47,120 nucleotides of DNA from assembly GCF_900129055.1 (NCBI RefSeq), contig NZ_FQUZ01000027.1, positions 1-47,120 on the forward strand, in the 5' to 3' direction. The DNA comes from Lampropedia hyalina DSM 16112 (lineage in GTDB: Bacteria; Pseudomonadota; Gammaproteobacteria; Burkholderiales; Burkholderiaceae_C). Position numbers and translations under genes: made by a program. Shown here piece after piece: positions 34,277 through 45,656 of the stretch (within the stretch, counting starts at the first letter, position 1; every line of letters starts with the position of its first letter). The notes beneath the pieces were generated by a model. It ran no database searches and was not told the DNA's origin. It saw nothing but the letters and a program-made list of their open reading frames with translations.

Positions 34277-35968
34277 TTATTTCTCTTCTGCGGCCGCGTT
34301 TTCCAGCTTGGCCTTGAGCAGCGCGCCCAGGCTGGTGGTACCGGCATGGGCCACCGACTGTTGCGCCAGGCTGGCCAGTGCATCCTGCTGGTCGGCAGCA
34401 TCCTTGGCACGGATGGACAACTGGATGTTGCGGCTCTTGCGGTCGATGTTGGTGATGATGGCGGTGACTTCGTCGCCTTCCTTCAACACGTTGCGGGCAT
34501 CTTCCACGCGGTCGGCGGAGATGTCGGACGCACGCAGGTAGCCCACGATGTCTTCACCCAGGTCGATTTCGGCACCCTTGGCATCCACGGTCTTGACCTT
34601 GCCGGTCACGGACTGGCCCTTGTCATTGACAGAGACGAACGTGGTGAAAGGATCGGCATCGAGTTGCTTGATGCCCAGGCTGATGCGCTCGCGATCCACA
34701 TCGACGGCCAGCACGATGGCTTCGACTTCCTGGCCCTTCTTGTAGTTGCGCACGGCGGCTTCGCCCGGTTCGTTCCAGGACAGGTCGGAGAGGTGCACCA
34801 GACCGTCGATGCCGGAAGGCAGGCCCACGAAGACACCGAAGTCGGTGATGGACTTGACGGGGCCTTTGACGCGGTCGCCACGGTTGGTGGTTTGGGCGAA
34901 GTCCTGCCAGGGGTTGATGCGGGTCTGCTTCATGCCCAGGCTGATGCGACGCTTGTCTTCGTCGATGTCCAGTACCATGACTTCGACTTCGTCACCCAGG
35001 GCCACGACCTTGGAAGGAGCGACGTTCTTGTTGGTCCAGTCCATTTCGGAGACGTGCACCAGACCTTCGATGCCTGGCTCCAGCTCGACGAATGCGCCGT
35101 AGTCGGCAATGTTCGTGACCTTGCCGAACAGGCGGGTGTTGGCAGGGTAGCGGCGGGACACTCCGATCCAGGGGTCTTCGCCCATTTGCTTGAGGCCCAG
35201 CGAAACGCGGTTCTTCTCGGCGTCGAACTTGAGCACTTTGGCAGTGATTTCCTGACCGGCCTGCACCACTTCGCTGGGGTGGCGCACGCGACGCCATGCC
35301 ATGTCGGTAATGTGCAGCAGGCCGTCGATGCCGCCCAGATCCACGAATGCACCGTATTCGGTGATGTTCTTGACCACGCCATTGACGATGGCACCTTCGT
35401 GCAGGTTGGCCAGCAGTTTTTCGCGCTCTTCGCCCATGCTGGCTTCCACCACGGCACGGTGCGACAGCACGACGTTGTTGCGCTTGCGGTCGAGCTTGAT
35501 GACCTTGAATTCCAGGGTCTTGTTCTCGTAGGGGGTCAGGTCCTTGACGGGGCGGGTATCGACCAGCGAGCCGGGCAGGAAGGCACGGATGCCATTGACC
35601 AGCACCGTCAGGCCACCCTTGACGCGGCCAGAGGTCACGCCGGTGACGAAGTCGCCAGACTCCAGTGCCTGTTCCAGGGCCAGCCAGGAGGCCAGACGCT
35701 TGGCGGTGTCGCGCGAGAGGATGGTGTCGCCGTAGCCGTTTTCGATGGAGCCGATGGCGACGGAGACGAAGTCGCCGATCTGGACTTCCACATCGCCTTG
35801 ATCGTTCTTGAACTCTTCCAGGGGGATGAAGGATTCGGACTTCAGGCCGGCATTGACGACCACGAAGCTGTGCTCGATGCGCACGACTTCAGCAGGGATG
35901 ACCTCGCCTGGACGCATTTCGGTGCGTTGCAGAGATTCTTCAAATAAGGCGGCAAAAGATTCAGACAT
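34277..35968 (-). CDS. rpsA: 30S ribosomal protein S1
   Basis: The 563-residue protein starts [20 protein letters not shown] behind AAGGAA. It contains six S1/OB repeats, the first two divergent and ribosome-binding ([35 protein letters not shown]) and four RNA-binding ones (such as [60 protein letters not shown]). S1 recruits mRNA to the 30S subunit. Length matches the usual 555-560. A longer upstream ATG is less likely given the ribosome binding site. Confidence 0.97.
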   Translation of the reverse strand: MSESFAALFEESLQRTEMRPGEVIPAEVVRIEHSFVVVNAGLKSESFIPLEEFKNDQGDVEVQIGDFVSVAIGSIENGYGDTILSRDTAKRLASWLALEQALESGDFVTGVTSGRVKGGLTVLVNGIRAFLPGSLVDTRPVKDLTPYENKTLEFKVIKLDRKRNNVVLSHRAVVEASMGEEREKLLANLHEGAIVNGVVKNITEYGAFVDLGGIDGLLHITDMAWRRVRHPSEVVQAGQEITAKVLKFDAEKNRVSLGLKQMGEDPWIGVSRRYPANTRLFGKVTNIADYGAFVELEPGIEGLVHVSEMDWTNKNVAPSKVVALGDEVEVMVLDIDEDKRRISLGMKQTRINPWQDFAQTTNRGDRVKGPVKSITDFGVFVGLPSGIDGLVHLSDLSWNEPGEAAVRNYKKGQEVEAIVLAVDVDRERISLGIKQLDADPFTTFVSVNDKGQSVTGKVKTVDAKGAEIDLGEDIVGYLRASDISADRVEDARNVLKEGDEVTAIITNIDRKSRNIQLSIRAKDAADQQDALASLAQQSVAHAGTTSLGALLKAKLENAAAEEK

Positions 35969-36172
35969 GTGTTTCCTTGTCCTGCTGCCGGTTTCCGCCA
36001 GCACCATTGCTGGACGTTTCTAGGACGGCAGAGGGGGTGAGGTGTGGGACGGATAGAACCCACGGGGTTTCAGGTGGATGAAACGGCTCGCCCTGCCCCA
36101 GAGATATACGCTGGGTCAAGGCAGGCCGGACGGGAAAAATTCGCAAGGATTCGGCCAACAGCCCCGAAGGCA

Positions 36173-38239
36173 TCAGGTAGATGCGCTGTCAGAGGCGTTG
36201 TCCCGCTGGAAGCCGGGGTGTTTCTGCGCCCACCAGGAGAGCACCTGCAAGGTGGCTGTGTCGATGTCCATGTCGGAGTTGTCCAGCATCAGCGCATCGT
36301 CTGCGGGGCGCAGTGGTGCGACGCTGCGGGAGGCATCCCGCGCATCGCGCGTTTCCAGTTCTTCACGAAGGGTCGTTATATTAGCCGCAAGCCCTTGGGA
36401 AATCAATTGCTTATACCGTCTTTCGGCTCTTTTTTCAGCACTGGCGGTCAAAAAGACCTTCAGAACGGCTTGCGGGAACACCACGGTGCCCATGTCACGG
36501 CCATCGGCAACCAGTCCGGGCAGGCGCGCACTGTCGCGCTGAAACGACAGCAAGGCCTCGCGCACCGGGCCGATGGCGGAGATCAGCGAGGCGTTGCGGC
36601 TGCCTTCGCTGGAGCGGATGGCGAGGGTGATGTCCTCGCCGTCGTAAAACACACGATCCTGCACGAAGGCGACCGGCAGGGTGCGTGCCAGTTGCGCCAG
36701 CGCGGTGGCATTGGCGGTGCTGATGTCCAGCCCGTGGTGCTGGGCGGCCCAGCCGGCAATGCGGTAGAGCGCGCCCGAGTCCAGCGTGGCAAATCCCAGG
36801 CGTTCGGCCACGCGGGCAGCCAGCGTACCCTTGCCGGACGCGCTGGGGCCGTCGATGCAGATGACCGGGATGTCTGCCGGGTGGGCACGGGCGACAGCGA
36901 ACAGGGTCTCGAAATAGTCCGGGAAGGTCTTGCCCACGCAGCGCGGTTCTTCGATGCGCAACGGCACCCGCGCCGGATTGAAAGCCGCCAGCGAGAAGCA
37001 CATGGCCATGCGGTGGTCGTCGTAGGTGGCAATGGAGGCGGTCTGCCATTGCGGAAGGCGCGCCGGTGGGGTGACGGCAATCCAGTCGGGGCCGGATGCC
37101 ACCGTGGCACCAAGCTTGCGCAGTTCGGTCTGCATGGCGTCGATGCGGTCGGTTTCCTTGACGCGCCAACTGCCGATGTTGCTCAGCCGGGTGGTTCCTT
37201 CCGCATAAAGGGCCATGACGGCCAGCGTCATGGCGGCATCGGGGATGTGGTTGCAGTCCAGCTCAATGGCCTTGAGGGGCCAGGCTCCGCGTGTCGCGCT
37301 GATCCAGTTCGCCCCGGCCTCAATGTGAACGCCCATCTGCGCGGCCGCTTCCATGAAGCGGATGTCACCCTGGATGGAGTCGGCTCCCACGCCTTCGATG
37401 GTGATGCGCTGGCCCTGTGTCGGATCGCTGGCAATGCCGCCCAGTGCAATGAAGTAGCTGGCCGAGGAGGCATCGGCCTCGACGTGAATCTCACCGGGCG
37501 ACTGGTAGCGGCTGCCTGCCGGGATGGTGAAGCGTTGCCAGCCGTCGTTGCGCACATGGATGCCAAAGCGTTCCAGCAGGCTGAGGGTAATGTGGATGTA
37601 GGGGCGGGAGATGAGTTCGCCTTCCACTTCGATCACATAGTCGCGTTCGGCCGCAGCCAGCGGCAGGGCCAGCAACAGGGCGGTGAGAAACTGGCTGGAG
37701 ACGTTGCCCCGCACGCGAATGTGGGTGTTCTGCGCCAGTGCCTGTGCATCGGCGGCGTGCAGGCGCAGCGGCGGGTAGCCTTCGTTGCGGACGTAGTCGA
37801 TGCGGCAGCCCAGTTGGCGCAGCGCATCGACCAGATCGCCAATGGGGCGTTCCTGCATCCGTGCCACGCCCGTGAGTTCGTATTCGCAACCCGGTGCGGT
37901 CAGCAGGGCCAGCGCGGCGGTGAGCGGACGCATGGCCGTGCCCGCGTTGCCCAGGTGCAGGCTGGCGGTGGTGGGCAGGTGCTGGCGCGACAGGCCACCG
38001 ATGCGCAGGCTGCGCCCGCTCTCGTCCACGGCCTCGATGGAACAGCCCAACTGGCGCAAGGCACCCAGCATGGCATCGGTATCGTCCGATTCCAGCACAT
38101 CGTGCACGGTGGTGTACGCGCCTTCGCACAGGGCGGCCAGCAGCAGCACACGGTTGGAGATGCTCTTGGAGCCGGGCAGGCTCACGGTGCCGTGGGCACT
38201 GTGCAGGGGGGGAAGGCCCAGAAAGGGAATATCGAACAT
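36173..38239 (-). CDS. aroA-cmk: Bifunctional 3-phosphoshikimate 1-carboxyvinyltransferase / cytidylate kinase (AroA-Cmk fusion)
   Basis: The 688-residue protein begins [20 protein letters not shown]. Residues 1 to about 450 are Aro[50 protein letters not shown]-type and [29 protein letters not shown]. After a short linker ([17 protein letters not shown]) residues 460-688 are cytidylate kinase with the P-loop [25 protein letters not shown], and [20 protein letters not shown]. AroA condenses PEP with shikimate-3-phosphate; Cmk phosphorylates CMP and dCMP. Elsewhere aroA and cmk are adjacent separate genes upstream of rpsA; here they share one frame. This fusion is known in some Burkholderiales. 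Confidence 0.95.
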   Translation of the reverse strand: MFDIPFLGLPPLHSAHGTVSLPGSKSISNRVLLLAALCEGAYTTVHDVLESDDTDAMLGALRQLGCSIEAVDESGRSLRIGGLSRQHLPTTASLHLGNAGTAMRPLTAALALLTAPGCEYELTGVARMQERPIGDLVDALRQLGCRIDYVRNEGYPPLRLHAADAQALAQNTHIRVRGNVSSQFLTALLLALPLAAAERDYVIEVEGELISRPYIHITLSLLERFGIHVRNDGWQRFTIPAGSRYQSPGEIHVEADASSASYFIALGGIASDPTQGQRITIEGVGADSIQGDIRFMEAAAQMGVHIEAGANWISATRGAWPLKAIELDCNHIPDAAMTLAVMALYAEGTTRLSNIGSWRVKETDRIDAMQTELRKLGATVASGPDWIAVTPPARLPQWQTASIATYDDHRMAMCFSLAAFNPARVPLRIEEPRCVGKTFPDYFETLFAVARAHPADIPVICIDGPSASGKGTLAARVAERLGFATLDSGALYRIAGWAAQHHGLDISTANATALAQLARTLPVAFVQDRVFYDGEDITLAIRSSEGSRNASLISAIGPVREALLSFQRDSARLPGLVADGRDMGTVVFPQAVLKVFLTASAEKRAERRYKQLISQGLAANITTLREELETRDARDASRSVAPLRPADDALMLDNSDMDIDTATLQVLSWWAQKHPGFQRDNASDSAST

Positions 38240-38293
38240 GCCAGGGGAAGGAAAAAAGAAAACAGAATGCCAGCGGAACCGGGAATCAACCCA

Positions 38294-39169
38294 TCATTCA
38301 CGCATCCGCCATTGCGCACGGGTTTTGCTGGCCTGGGCGATCAGGCGTTCCAGTTCCACGCCATCGCGGTTTTCCAGCGTCTGCTGCAACTGCGCCAGTG
38401 CCGTTTGCATATGTTGCAACTGTGCCAACACTTCGGTGCGGTTGGCCAGCAACACATCGCGCCAGAGAATGGCATCGCCCGCAGCAATGCGGCTGAAGTC
38501 ACGGAAACCCGGGCCTCCCATGGCCAGCAGTTGCGCGGCATTGCCCTGTGCCAACAGGCCATTGATGTAGGCGAATGCCACCAGATGCGGCATGTGGCTC
38601 ACGGCAGCCATCACCGCATCGTGTTCCTGCGGCAACATGGTGGTCAGGTGTGCGCCCAAAGCCGTCCAGAGTTCGGCGGCCTGTTGCAGTTTCTCCGGCA
38701 TGGTTTCGTGCAGAGGTGTCAGCACCACGCGCGCGCCGCGATACAGATTGGCATCGGCATAGGCCACGCCCGCCGATTCCTTGCCGGTGACGGGGTGTGC
38801 GGGCACGAAGTACTGCACGTTCCAGCCCAGCGACTGGCGCGCGGCATCGGCCACATCCTGTTTGGTGGAGCCAACATCCATGACCAGGGTATCGGAGCGC
38901 ACATAGTCGCGGATGTTCTTCAGCATGTCCGCCGTGGCAGAGACAGGCACGGCCAGCAGAATCAGATCGGAGCCGATGCAGGCCTGCAAGGCGGACTGCG
39001 CCTGCGAGTCAATCACGCCCAGGTCATAGGCTTTCTGTGTGGTGGAAGGAGATTTGCTGTAGCCCACCACATGCCGTACCAGACGGGCTTTCTTCAGTGC
39101 CAGCGCGAAGGAGCCGCCCATCAGTCCACAGCCGATCAGCCCCAGTTGCTGGTATTTGCGGGTTCGCAT
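38294..39169 (-). CDS. tyrA: Prephenate dehydrogenase
   Basis: The 291-residue protein starts MRTRKYQQLGLIGCGLMGGS, with a Rossmann NAD(P) motif GLIGCGLMGGSFALAL. Later segments are VMDVGSTKQDVADAA, FVPAHPVTGKESAGV (substrate site) and AAVSHMPHLVAFAYINGLL. It oxidatively decarboxylates prephenate (or arogenate) toward tyrosine. The start lies 10 bp after the pheA stop; a longer frame upstream overlaps pheA and is not used. Part of the serC-pheA-tyrA-aroA supraoperon. Confidence 0.95.
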   Translation of the reverse strand: MRTRKYQQLGLIGCGLMGGSFALALKKARLVRHVVGYSKSPSTTQKAYDLGVIDSQAQSALQACIGSDLILLAVPVSATADMLKNIRDYVRSDTLVMDVGSTKQDVADAARQSLGWNVQYFVPAHPVTGKESAGVAYADANLYRGARVVLTPLHETMPEKLQQAAELWTALGAHLTTMLPQEHDAVMAAVSHMPHLVAFAYINGLLAQGNAAQLLAMGGPGFRDFSRIAAGDAILWRDVLLANRTEVLAQLQHMQTALAQLQQTLENRDGVELERLIAQASKTRAQWRMRE

Positions 39170-39179
39170 CACACCCCTC

Positions 39180-40289
39180 TCAACTTTTGACCGGGTAGGC
39201 ACCCAGCAGTTTGAAAAACGCACTGAGCTGTCGCAATTCATGCAGGGCTTTCGCCACATTTTCCTGTGCAGGATGACCATCAATGTCAATATAAAAATAA
39301 TACTCCCACTGGCCGGTGCGGGCCGGGCGCGACTCAAAGCGCGTCATCGACACGCGGTGGGTCTTCAGCGGTGTGAGCAGATCGTGCACGGCCCCCGGTT
39401 TGTTGGGCACCGACAGCACCAGACTGGTGCAGTCATGGCCGGAAGGCTCCGGCATGGCCAGTGTCTGCGGCAGCGTGATGATGGCGAAGCGGGTGCGGTT
39501 GAACGCATCGTCCTGAATCGCCGGGGCCACAATGTGCAGGCCGAACATGGCGGCCGCACGCTCACTGGCCAGAGCCGCCCAGGCCGGATTGGTGGCCGCC
39601 AGCCGCGCGCCTTCGGCATTGCTGGAGACCGGGCGGCGTTCCGCATGGGGTAAATGCCGCGCCAGCCAGGCATGGCATTGCGCCAGGGCCTGCGGGTGCG
39701 CCAGCACGGCCTCGATGCCTTCTGCAGAATCGCCCAGGCGCAGCAGGTTGTGGCGCACTTGCAGGCTGACCTCGCCCACCACATGCACCGGGGAATGCAG
39801 CAGCAAATCCAGCGAGCGCGTCACCACCCCTTCATTGGAATTCTCGATGCCCACCACGCCAAACTGCACATGCCCGGCCGTGGTGGCATGGAACACCTCA
39901 TCGAAGCTGTTGCAATAGACCATGTCCGCCGCCCCGCCGAAATACTCCAGCGCGGCCTGTTCGCAAAACGTGCCCGCCGGCCCCAGTACCGCCACACGCT
40001 GGGGCGACTCCAGTGCCAGACAGGCCGACATGATCTCGCGCCAGATGGCCGATACATGCGCGGCCTTCAGCGGGCCACCATTGGCCTTCTGCATTTTCTC
40101 AATGACCTGGGCCACGCGATCCGGGCGAAAAAAAGTGCTGCCCTCCTGCTTCTTCAACTCCCCCACTTCCTGCGCCACGCGGGCGCGCTGGTTGAGCGTG
40201 TCCAGCAGTTGCCGGTCGAGCGTGTCGATGCGGTCGCGCAATGCCAGCAATTGCGGAGTGGCAACGGGTTCAGTGGGTTTGGTGCTCAT
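39180..40289 (-). CDS. pheA: Bifunctional chorismate mutase / prephenate dehydratase
   Basis: The 369-residue protein starts MSTKPTEPVATPQLLALRDR. An AroQ chorismate mutase domain (about 10-95: LRDRIDTLDRQLLDTLNQRA, FRPDRVAQVIEKM) precedes the prephenate dehydratase domain (about 97-275: VAVLGPAGTFCEQAALEYFG, FGVVGIENSNEGVVTRSLDL, NRTRFAIITLP). A C-terminal ACT regulatory domain (about 290-365) has SLVLSVPNKPGAVHDLLTPL and MTRFESRPARTGQWEYYFYI, which is the phenylalanine feedback site. It makes phenylpyruvate from chorismate. Confidence 0.96.
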   Translation of the reverse strand: MSTKPTEPVATPQLLALRDRIDTLDRQLLDTLNQRARVAQEVGELKKQEGSTFFRPDRVAQVIEKMQKANGGPLKAAHVSAIWREIMSACLALESPQRVAVLGPAGTFCEQAALEYFGGAADMVYCNSFDEVFHATTAGHVQFGVVGIENSNEGVVTRSLDLLLHSPVHVVGEVSLQVRHNLLRLGDSAEGIEAVLAHPQALAQCHAWLARHLPHAERRPVSSNAEGARLAATNPAWAALASERAAAMFGLHIVAPAIQDDAFNRTRFAIITLPQTLAMPEPSGHDCTSLVLSVPNKPGAVHDLLTPLKTHRVSMTRFESRPARTGQWEYYFYIDIDGHPAQENVAKALHELRQLSAFFKLLGAYPVKS

Positions 40290-40366
40290 GGGGAACAGCT
40301 TCCGAATGGGGTCAGGCCGCGAGGCGGAACAAAGGGCAAAGGGCAGGGATGAAATGGACTAGAAAA

Positions 40367-41482
40367 TCAGGCAGAAGTTTTCTCGAATTCCTGCAAATAG
40401 GCAATCAAGGCCTCCACGCCTGCATCACTCATGGCGTTGTAAAGGCTGGCACGCATCCCGCCCACCGATTTGTGTCCCTTGAGCTGCAACAGCCCACGCG
40501 CCTTGGCTCCGGCCAGAAACTCCGCGTTGCGGCTCTCGTCGGTCAGGAAGAACGGAATGTTCATGCGCGAGCGTGCGGCGGGCTGCACGCGGTTCTGGTA
40601 AAAGCTGCTGGCATCGAGAAAATCATACAGCCGACTGGCTTGGCGAATATTGCGTGCCTCGATGGCAGCCAGCCCGGTCAGGCTGCCTTCCTGCTGGCGC
40701 AGCACCCAGTCGAACACCAACCCGGCCACGTAAATGCCCCAGGTGGGCGGTGTGTTGTACATGGAATCGTTCTTGGCCACCAGTTCGTAGTTGAAGGCAC
40801 TGGGGCAGATCGGCAGGGCATGGCCGATCAGGTCTTCGCGCACGATGACGATGGTCAGGCCGGCAGGCCCCAGGTTCTTCTGCGCCCCGGCAAACGCCAG
40901 CCCCACGCGGCTCCAGTCGATAGTGCGCGAGGCAATGTGCGAGGAGCAATCGATCACCAGCGGAATATCGGCTCCCAGAGCCTTCAGGTCGGGCAGTTCC
41001 TGGAACTCCACGCCGTGGATGGTTTCGTTGCTGCAAATGTGCAGATAGGCGGCCTTCTGGTTCACCTGCCAGGTGGCAGGGTCGGGAATCGCCGTGAAGC
41101 CGCTGGCCTCGGCACTGGCAGCAATCTGGGAGTGGGCGTACTTGCCCGCTTCCTTGTGCGATTTCTGGCTCCAGCTACCCGTCAGCACAAAATCCACCGC
41201 CGCACCACGCGAGAGGTTCAGCGGCACGATGGCGTTCTCGCCAATGCCACCGCCCTGCATGAACAGGATTCTGTAGTCAGAGGGCACAGCCAGCAGGGTG
41301 CGCAGATCACGCTCGGCCTTTTCGTAGATGGCAATGAACTCCGCACCACGGTGGCTCATTTCCATCACACCCAGGCCACTGCCATGCCAGTCCAGCATTT
41401 CGGCCGCAGCGGTTTGCAGAACTTCTTCGGGCAGGGCAGCAGGGCCAGCGGAAAAATTGAAGGGGCGTTGAAGTTGGGTCAT
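40367..41482 (-). CDS. serC: Phosphoserine aminotransferase
   Basis: The 371-residue protein starts [20 protein letters not shown]. Features: [38 protein letters not shown], the PLP lysine in [17 protein letters not shown], and [20 protein letters not shown] near the end. It converts 3-phosphohydroxypyruvate to phosphoserine and also serves pyridoxal phosphate synthesis. It heads the aromatic amino acid block, 77 bp before pheA. A longer upstream frame overlapping the hydrolase gene is not used. Confidence 0.97.
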   Translation of the reverse strand: MTQLQRPFNFSAGPAALPEEVLQTAAAEMLDWHGSGLGVMEMSHRGAEFIAIYEKAERDLRTLLAVPSDYRILFMQGGGIGENAIVPLNLSRGAAVDFVLTGSWSQKSHKEAGKYAHSQIAASAEASGFTAIPDPATWQVNQKAAYLHICSNETIHGVEFQELPDLKALGADIPLVIDCSSHIASRTIDWSRVGLAFAGAQKNLGPAGLTIVIVREDLIGHALPICPSAFNYELVAKNDSMYNTPPTWGIYVAGLVFDWVLRQQEGSLTGLAAIEARNIRQASRLYDFLDASSFYQNRVQPAARSRMNIPFFLTDESRNAEFLAGAKARGLLQLKGHKSVGGMRASLYNAMSDAGVEALIAYLQEFEKTSA

Positions 41483-41510
41483 GTCAGAAAAAAATGTCGA
41501 TCGAAACCAG

Positions 41511-42305
41511 TCACTCGGCCTGCCCATGCGGGCACGGCAGGCACAGAAAATCATGCACCACGGCCAAGAATACCGCCGTGGCTTCCTCGTGGGCGGCATG
41601 GCCCACGAAGGGAATGTTCAGCAATCCGGCGCAGGCCACCCGCGCCTGCAAGGCTGCCGCTTCGGCCAGCGACAGGAACGGGTCGCCATCGCCGCGCACC
41701 AGCAGAGTCGGGGCCACCATCTGGCGCACCGATTCGTTCGGATAGCCGCTGGCCGATATGTCGCTCCAGAGCTGTTTGACATCGGCCAGCAGTGCGTCGA
41801 AATCGGGCTGGGGATTCAGGCGTTCGTACTGGGCAATCGCTTCGGGAAAGCGCGTCTGCCAGTCGGCCCGGGTCAGCCCTTGCAGCAGCGGGATGGAGGG
41901 GTCGCCCGGCTCCAGCCGCCATTGCGCCCCCAGCGTCACCAGCGCGCGCACCCGCTGGGGGCAGGCCGCCGCCAGCCGATAACCGACGATACCGCCATCG
42001 CTGAAGCCCAGAATGCCCGCGCTGGCAATGCCCAGATGGTCCAGCACAGCCAGCACATCGGCCTGGTGCCCGGCATAGCTCAATGGCCCACTGCCGCGCG
42101 TGGATCGGCCATGCCCACGCCAGTCCATGCCGATGATGCGCAGTGACTGGGGCAAGCCCGCCACGATGGCATCGAAATCATGCAGCGTACCCAGACCACC
42201 CGGCAGCAGCACCAGCGGCTGGCCCGCAGGATCGCCGGTTTCCTCGATGTAAATCTGCGCATCACCCACCGGTATATGGCGGCCACGCTGGTAATCGAAA
42301 GGCAT
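41511..42305 (-). CDS. Alpha/beta-hydrolase fold protein
   Basis: The predicted 264-residue protein starts [20 protein letters not shown]. The fold is clear: oxyanion segment [16 protein letters not shown], nucleophile elbow [15 protein letters not shown] (G-x-S-x-G with Ser about residue 100), acid region [16 protein letters not shown], and a C-terminal histidine in [11 protein letters not shown]. The substrate is unknown; the best guess is a small ester or lactone. An alternative ATG at 42335 adds ten residues. It sits between gyrA-side genes and serC, where many relatives have none. Confidence 0.85.
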   Translation of the reverse strand: MPFDYQRGRHIPVGDAQIYIEETGDPAGQPLVLLPGGLGTLHDFDAIVAGLPQSLRIIGMDWRGHGRSTRGSGPLSYAGHQADVLAVLDHLGIASAGILGFSDGGIVGYRLAAACPQRVRALVTLGAQWRLEPGDPSIPLLQGLTRADWQTRFPEAIAQYERLNPQPDFDALLADVKQLWSDISASGYPNESVRQMVAPTLLVRGDGDPFLSLAEAAALQARVACAGLLNIPFVGHAAHEEATAVFLAVVHDFLCLPCPHGQAE

Positions 42306-42327
42306 GCAGCACCTGTTCCTGAAAAGC

Positions 42328-42630
42328 TCAGACATCAAAGCCGTAACGCAACACAATGCCCGACCACAGCAGCACCATTCCCAGCACCAGCAATACGGTG
42401 CGCAGACGTTGCGAACCAATGGCCGTGGCAGTCACCTCCTGCATCTGCTGACTCAAGGACTGCCTCAGCAACACCGGATGCAAAAACCACAGGCAGCCCA
42501 TCAGCACCATGCCCAGACCGGCCAGACTCGCCCCCCACTTGCCCTGCGACAAGCCTGTGGCCAGCGACAGCACTCCCGCCCCCAGCCCCAAGGCCAGCCA
42601 GAACAGTCGGGAAAAGAGGTATTTCTTCAT
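42328..42630 (-). CDS. Small two-helix membrane protein of unknown function
   Basis: The 100-residue protein starts MKKYLFSRLFWLALGLGAGV. It has three hydrophobic stretches (about 9-28, 36-56 and 82-96) separated by QSLSQQMQEVTATAIGSQRL. No family was recognised. It lies 14 bp after gyrA and 22 bp before the hydrolase gene, so it is probably cotranscribed. Confidence 0.7.
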   Translation of the reverse strand: MKKYLFSRLFWLALGLGAGVLSLATGLSQGKWGASLAGLGMVLMGCLWFLHPVLLRQSLSQQMQEVTATAIGSQRLRTVLLVLGMVLLWSGIVLRYGFDV

Positions 42631-42644
42631 GCCCTGTACCACTC

Positions 42645-45299
42645 TTATGCCACAGGCTCTGCGGGCGGTGCATCGGCAGCCACTCCATCATCGGCCTCTG
42701 GCACATCACCCCCATTCGCATCGTTCTCCACGATGCGTTGCAGGCCGATCAAGGCCGCGCCATCGTCCAGCGCAATCAGCGTCACGCCCTGGGTGGCGCG
42801 GCCCAGCTCACGGATTTCCGCCACGCGGGTGCGCACCAGCACGCCGGTGTCGGTAATCAGCATGATCTCGTCGTCCGCGCGCACCAGCGTGGCGGCCACC
42901 ACCTTGCCGTTGCGCTCGCTCTGCTGGATGGCGATCATGCCCTTGGTGCCACGGCCGTGGCGGGTGTATTCGGTGATCGCGGTGCGCTTGCCGTAGCCGT
43001 TTTCGGTGGCGGTGAGCACGCTCTGCGTCTCGTCCTCGGCCACCAGCATGGCAATCACGCTCTGGCCTTCTTCCAGGTTCATGCCGCGCACACCGCGCGC
43101 CTGCCGTCCCATGGGGCGTACATCGTTTTCGTCGAAGCGTACGGCCTTGCCGTTGTCGGCAAACAGCATCACATCGTGCTCTCCATCGGTCAGGGCCGCA
43201 CCAATCAGGTAGTCACCCTCGTCCAGCCCCACGGCAATGATGCCAGCCTTGCGCGGGTTGCTGAATTCGGTCAGGGCCGTTTTCTTCACCGTGCCCTGCG
43301 CTGTGGCCATGAAGACATACTGATCGTCCGGGAAACTGCGGGCCGCACCGGTGAGCGGCAGCACCACAGTGATTTTCTCGCCCTCTTCCAGCGGGAACAT
43401 ATTGACGATGGGGCGACCACGCGAACCACGCGAGCCTTCGGGCACTTCCCAGACCTTGAGCCAGTAGAGGCGACCGCGATCCGAGAAGCACAGAATGTAA
43501 TCGTGCGTGTTGGCAATGAAAAGCTGGTCGATCCAGTCGTCCTGCTTGGTGGCCGTGGCCTGCTTGCCGCGTCCGCCGCGCCGTTGCGAACGGTATTCCG
43601 ACAGCGGCTGACTCTTGATATAGCCCGCATGGCTGAGCGTGACCACCATGTCGGTGGGCGTGATGAGGTCTTCGGTGGAGAGGTCCTGCGCGCTGTGCTC
43701 GATCTGGCTGCGGCGCGCACCCAGCACAGTTTCGCCGTACTCGGTCTTGATGGCTGCCAGCTCCTCGCCAATGATGGTCGAGACACGCGCCGGATTGGCC
43801 AGAATGTCCAGCAGGTCTTCAATTTGCGCCATCACCTCGCGGTACTCGGCCACGATCTTGTCCTGCTCCAGCCCGGTCAGGCGCGAGAGGCGCATGGCCA
43901 GAATCTCGCTGGCCTGCACGTCGGAGAGGCGGTACAGCCCATCCTGGCCCAGCCCGAACTGCCGCCCCAGCGTTTCCGGGCGGAAGTCATCGGCATCCAC
44001 CACGCTGCCATCCGCACGGGTGCGGGTGAGCATGTCGCGCACGGTCTGGCTGTTCCAGCCTCGCGCCATCAGCTCGGCCTTGGCCACGGGCGGCGTGGGC
44101 GACTCGCGGATGATGCGGATGAAATCGTCGATATTCGCCAGCGCGACGGCCAGCCCCTCCAGCACATGCCCCCGGTCGCGTGCCTTGCGCAACTCGAACA
44201 CCGTGCGGCGCGTCACCACTTCGCGGCGGTGTTGCAGAAACACCTTCAGCAAATCCTTGAGGTTGCACAGGCGCGGCTGGCCATCCACCAAAGCGACCAT
44301 GTTCACGCCGAACGTATCCTGCAACTGTGTCTGCTTGTAGAGGTTGTTGAGCACCACCTCGGCCACTTCGCCACGCTTGAGTTCGATCACCAGCCGCATC
44401 CCGGACTTGTCCGACTCATCCTGAATGTGGCTGATGCCCTCGATCTTCTTCTCGTGGACCAGTTCGGCCATGCGCTCCTGCAAGGTCTTCTTGTTCACCT
44501 GGTACGGCAGCTCATCGACGATGATGGCCTGGCGTTGCCCCCGGTCGATGTCCTCGAAATGCACCTTGGCGCGCATCACCACACGCCCGCGCCCCGTGCG
44601 GTAGCTCTCACGCACCCCGGTCATGCCGTAGATGATGCCGCCGGTGGGAAAGTCCGGTGCGGGGATGAACTCCATCAACTCGTCAATGTCGGCATCGGGC
44701 TTGTGCAGCAGATGCAGGCAGGCATTGATGGTTTCTGCCAGATTGTGCGGCGCAATATTGGTGGCCATACCCACCGCAATGCCCGCCGAGCCATTCACCA
44801 GCAGGTTCGGAAAACGCGCGGGCAGCACCGAAGGCTCCTGCTCCGAGCCGTCGTAGTTGGGGCCAAAATCAACGGTCTGCTTATCGATATCGGCCAGCAG
44901 TTCGTGGGCGATCTTCGTCAGGCGCACCTCGGTATAACGCATGGCGGCCGCATTGTCGCCATCGACCGAACCGAAGTTGCCCTGCCCGTCCACCAGCATG
45001 TGGCGTAACGAAAACGGCTGGGCCATGCGCACGATGGTGTCGTAAATCGCGCTGTCGCCGTGCGGGTGGTACTTACCCATCACATCCCCGACGATGCGCG
45101 CACTCTTGCGGAAAGGCCGGTTCCAGTCGTTGTTCTGCTCGTGCATCCCATACAGCACACGGCGGTGCACGGGCTTGAGGCCGTCGCGCGCATCCGGCAG
45201 GGCACGTCCCACGATCACGCTCATGGCGTAATCCAGGTAGCTGCGGCGCATCTCCTCTTCAAGGCTGATGGGCAGGGTTTCTTTGGCGAATTCGGTCAT
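42645..45299 (-). CDS. gyrA: DNA gyrase subunit A
   Basis: The 884-residue protein starts [20 protein letters not shown]. The N-terminal breakage-reunion domain has the catalytic tyrosine 122 (AAAMRYTEV) and the quinolone-determining region [20 protein letters not shown] with Ser83 and Asp87, both sensitive-type. The C-terminal DNA-wrapping beta-pinwheel carries the GyrA box QRRGGRGKQ, preceded by [12 protein letters not shown], and repeated [21 protein letters not shown] units. The acidic tail follows [16 protein letters not shown]. It supercoils DNA with GyrB (encoded elsewhere). It is the first gene of the serC-lapB supraoperon direction. Confidence 0.98.
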   Translation of the reverse strand: MTEFAKETLPISLEEEMRRSYLDYAMSVIVGRALPDARDGLKPVHRRVLYGMHEQNNDWNRPFRKSARIVGDVMGKYHPHGDSAIYDTIVRMAQPFSLRHMLVDGQGNFGSVDGDNAAAMRYTEVRLTKIAHELLADIDKQTVDFGPNYDGSEQEPSVLPARFPNLLVNGSAGIAVGMATNIAPHNLAETINACLHLLHKPDADIDELMEFIPAPDFPTGGIIYGMTGVRESYRTGRGRVVMRAKVHFEDIDRGQRQAIIVDELPYQVNKKTLQERMAELVHEKKIEGISHIQDESDKSGMRLVIELKRGEVAEVVLNNLYKQTQLQDTFGVNMVALVDGQPRLCNLKDLLKVFLQHRREVVTRRTVFELRKARDRGHVLEGLAVALANIDDFIRIIRESPTPPVAKAELMARGWNSQTVRDMLTRTRADGSVVDADDFRPETLGRQFGLGQDGLYRLSDVQASEILAMRLSRLTGLEQDKIVAEYREVMAQIEDLLDILANPARVSTIIGEELAAIKTEYGETVLGARRSQIEHSAQDLSTEDLITPTDMVVTLSHAGYIKSQPLSEYRSQRRGGRGKQATATKQDDWIDQLFIANTHDYILCFSDRGRLYWLKVWEVPEGSRGSRGRPIVNMFPLEEGEKITVVLPLTGAARSFPDDQYVFMATAQGTVKKTALTEFSNPRKAGIIAVGLDEGDYLIGAALTDGEHDVMLFADNGKAVRFDENDVRPMGRQARGVRGMNLEEGQSVIAMLVAEDETQSVLTATENGYGKRTAITEYTRHGRGTKGMIAIQQSERNGKVVAATLVRADDEIMLITDTGVLVRTRVAEIRELGRATQGVTLIALDDGAALIGLQRIVENDANGGDVPEADDGVAADAPPAEPVA

Positions 45300-45656
45300 T
45301 CAGTATCCAGACAGGAGCCAGCGGCAAGGCCGGTGCGGCAAAAGCAAAAATCTATGCCTATTGTAAGCTGCCACGAATCCGTCACTTCTGCCCATATCCA
45401 TGCAAAAATCCTGCACTCCATTACAGGCACGAAGGCCCCAAAAACCAGGGCGACCGCTCCTGCGGCTGCCCTGGCAGGTTGTAGCTATCACGCAACGGTA
45501 TGCCGCCGAATCGGGCAAAGACAATGCCACGCCTTGCGTTGCAGTAGCTTTTTTTCCACACACTATGGCACAATGAAACCAGCGTTTTTGGTGATGGTCA
45601 CCAATAGCGTCCAATATTCGCAGCGCGGCTGCGGCCCTTTCCCCAAGAGGAGAACC
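45300..45656. promoter_or_regulatory. Divergent control region between gyrA and ompA
   Basis: This 357-bp stretch separates gyrA (minus) from ompA (plus) and contains no supportable gene. A TACAAT on the minus strand (45360-45365) may be the gyrA -10 box; its -35 is unclear. For ompA, the strong ribosome binding site AGAGGAG lies at 45646-45652, and an A/T-rich stretch with CTTTTTTTCC and TATGGCACAATG (about 45546-45578) is the likely promoter area, not resolved. Confidence 0.4.

Noticed and set aside
33797-35947. A 716-codon open frame on the plus strand opposite rpsA
   Set aside because: It is antisense to rpsA; its repeating pattern simply mirrors the S1 repeats.
36044-39190. A 1048-codon open frame on the plus strand opposite aroA-cmk and tyrA
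   Set aside because: It is antisense to clear, conserved enzymes. Its composition (rich in His, Gln, Gly and Ala) is that of a shadow frame in GC-rich DNA, with no domain.
42180-45008. A 942-codon open frame on the plus strand opposite gyrA
   Set aside because: It is antisense to gyrA, with shadow-type composition and no ribosome binding site or recognisable motif.
44990-45299. Quinolone-resistance changes in gyrA
   Set aside because: Ser83 and Asp87 (E. coli numbering) are the sensitive-type residues.
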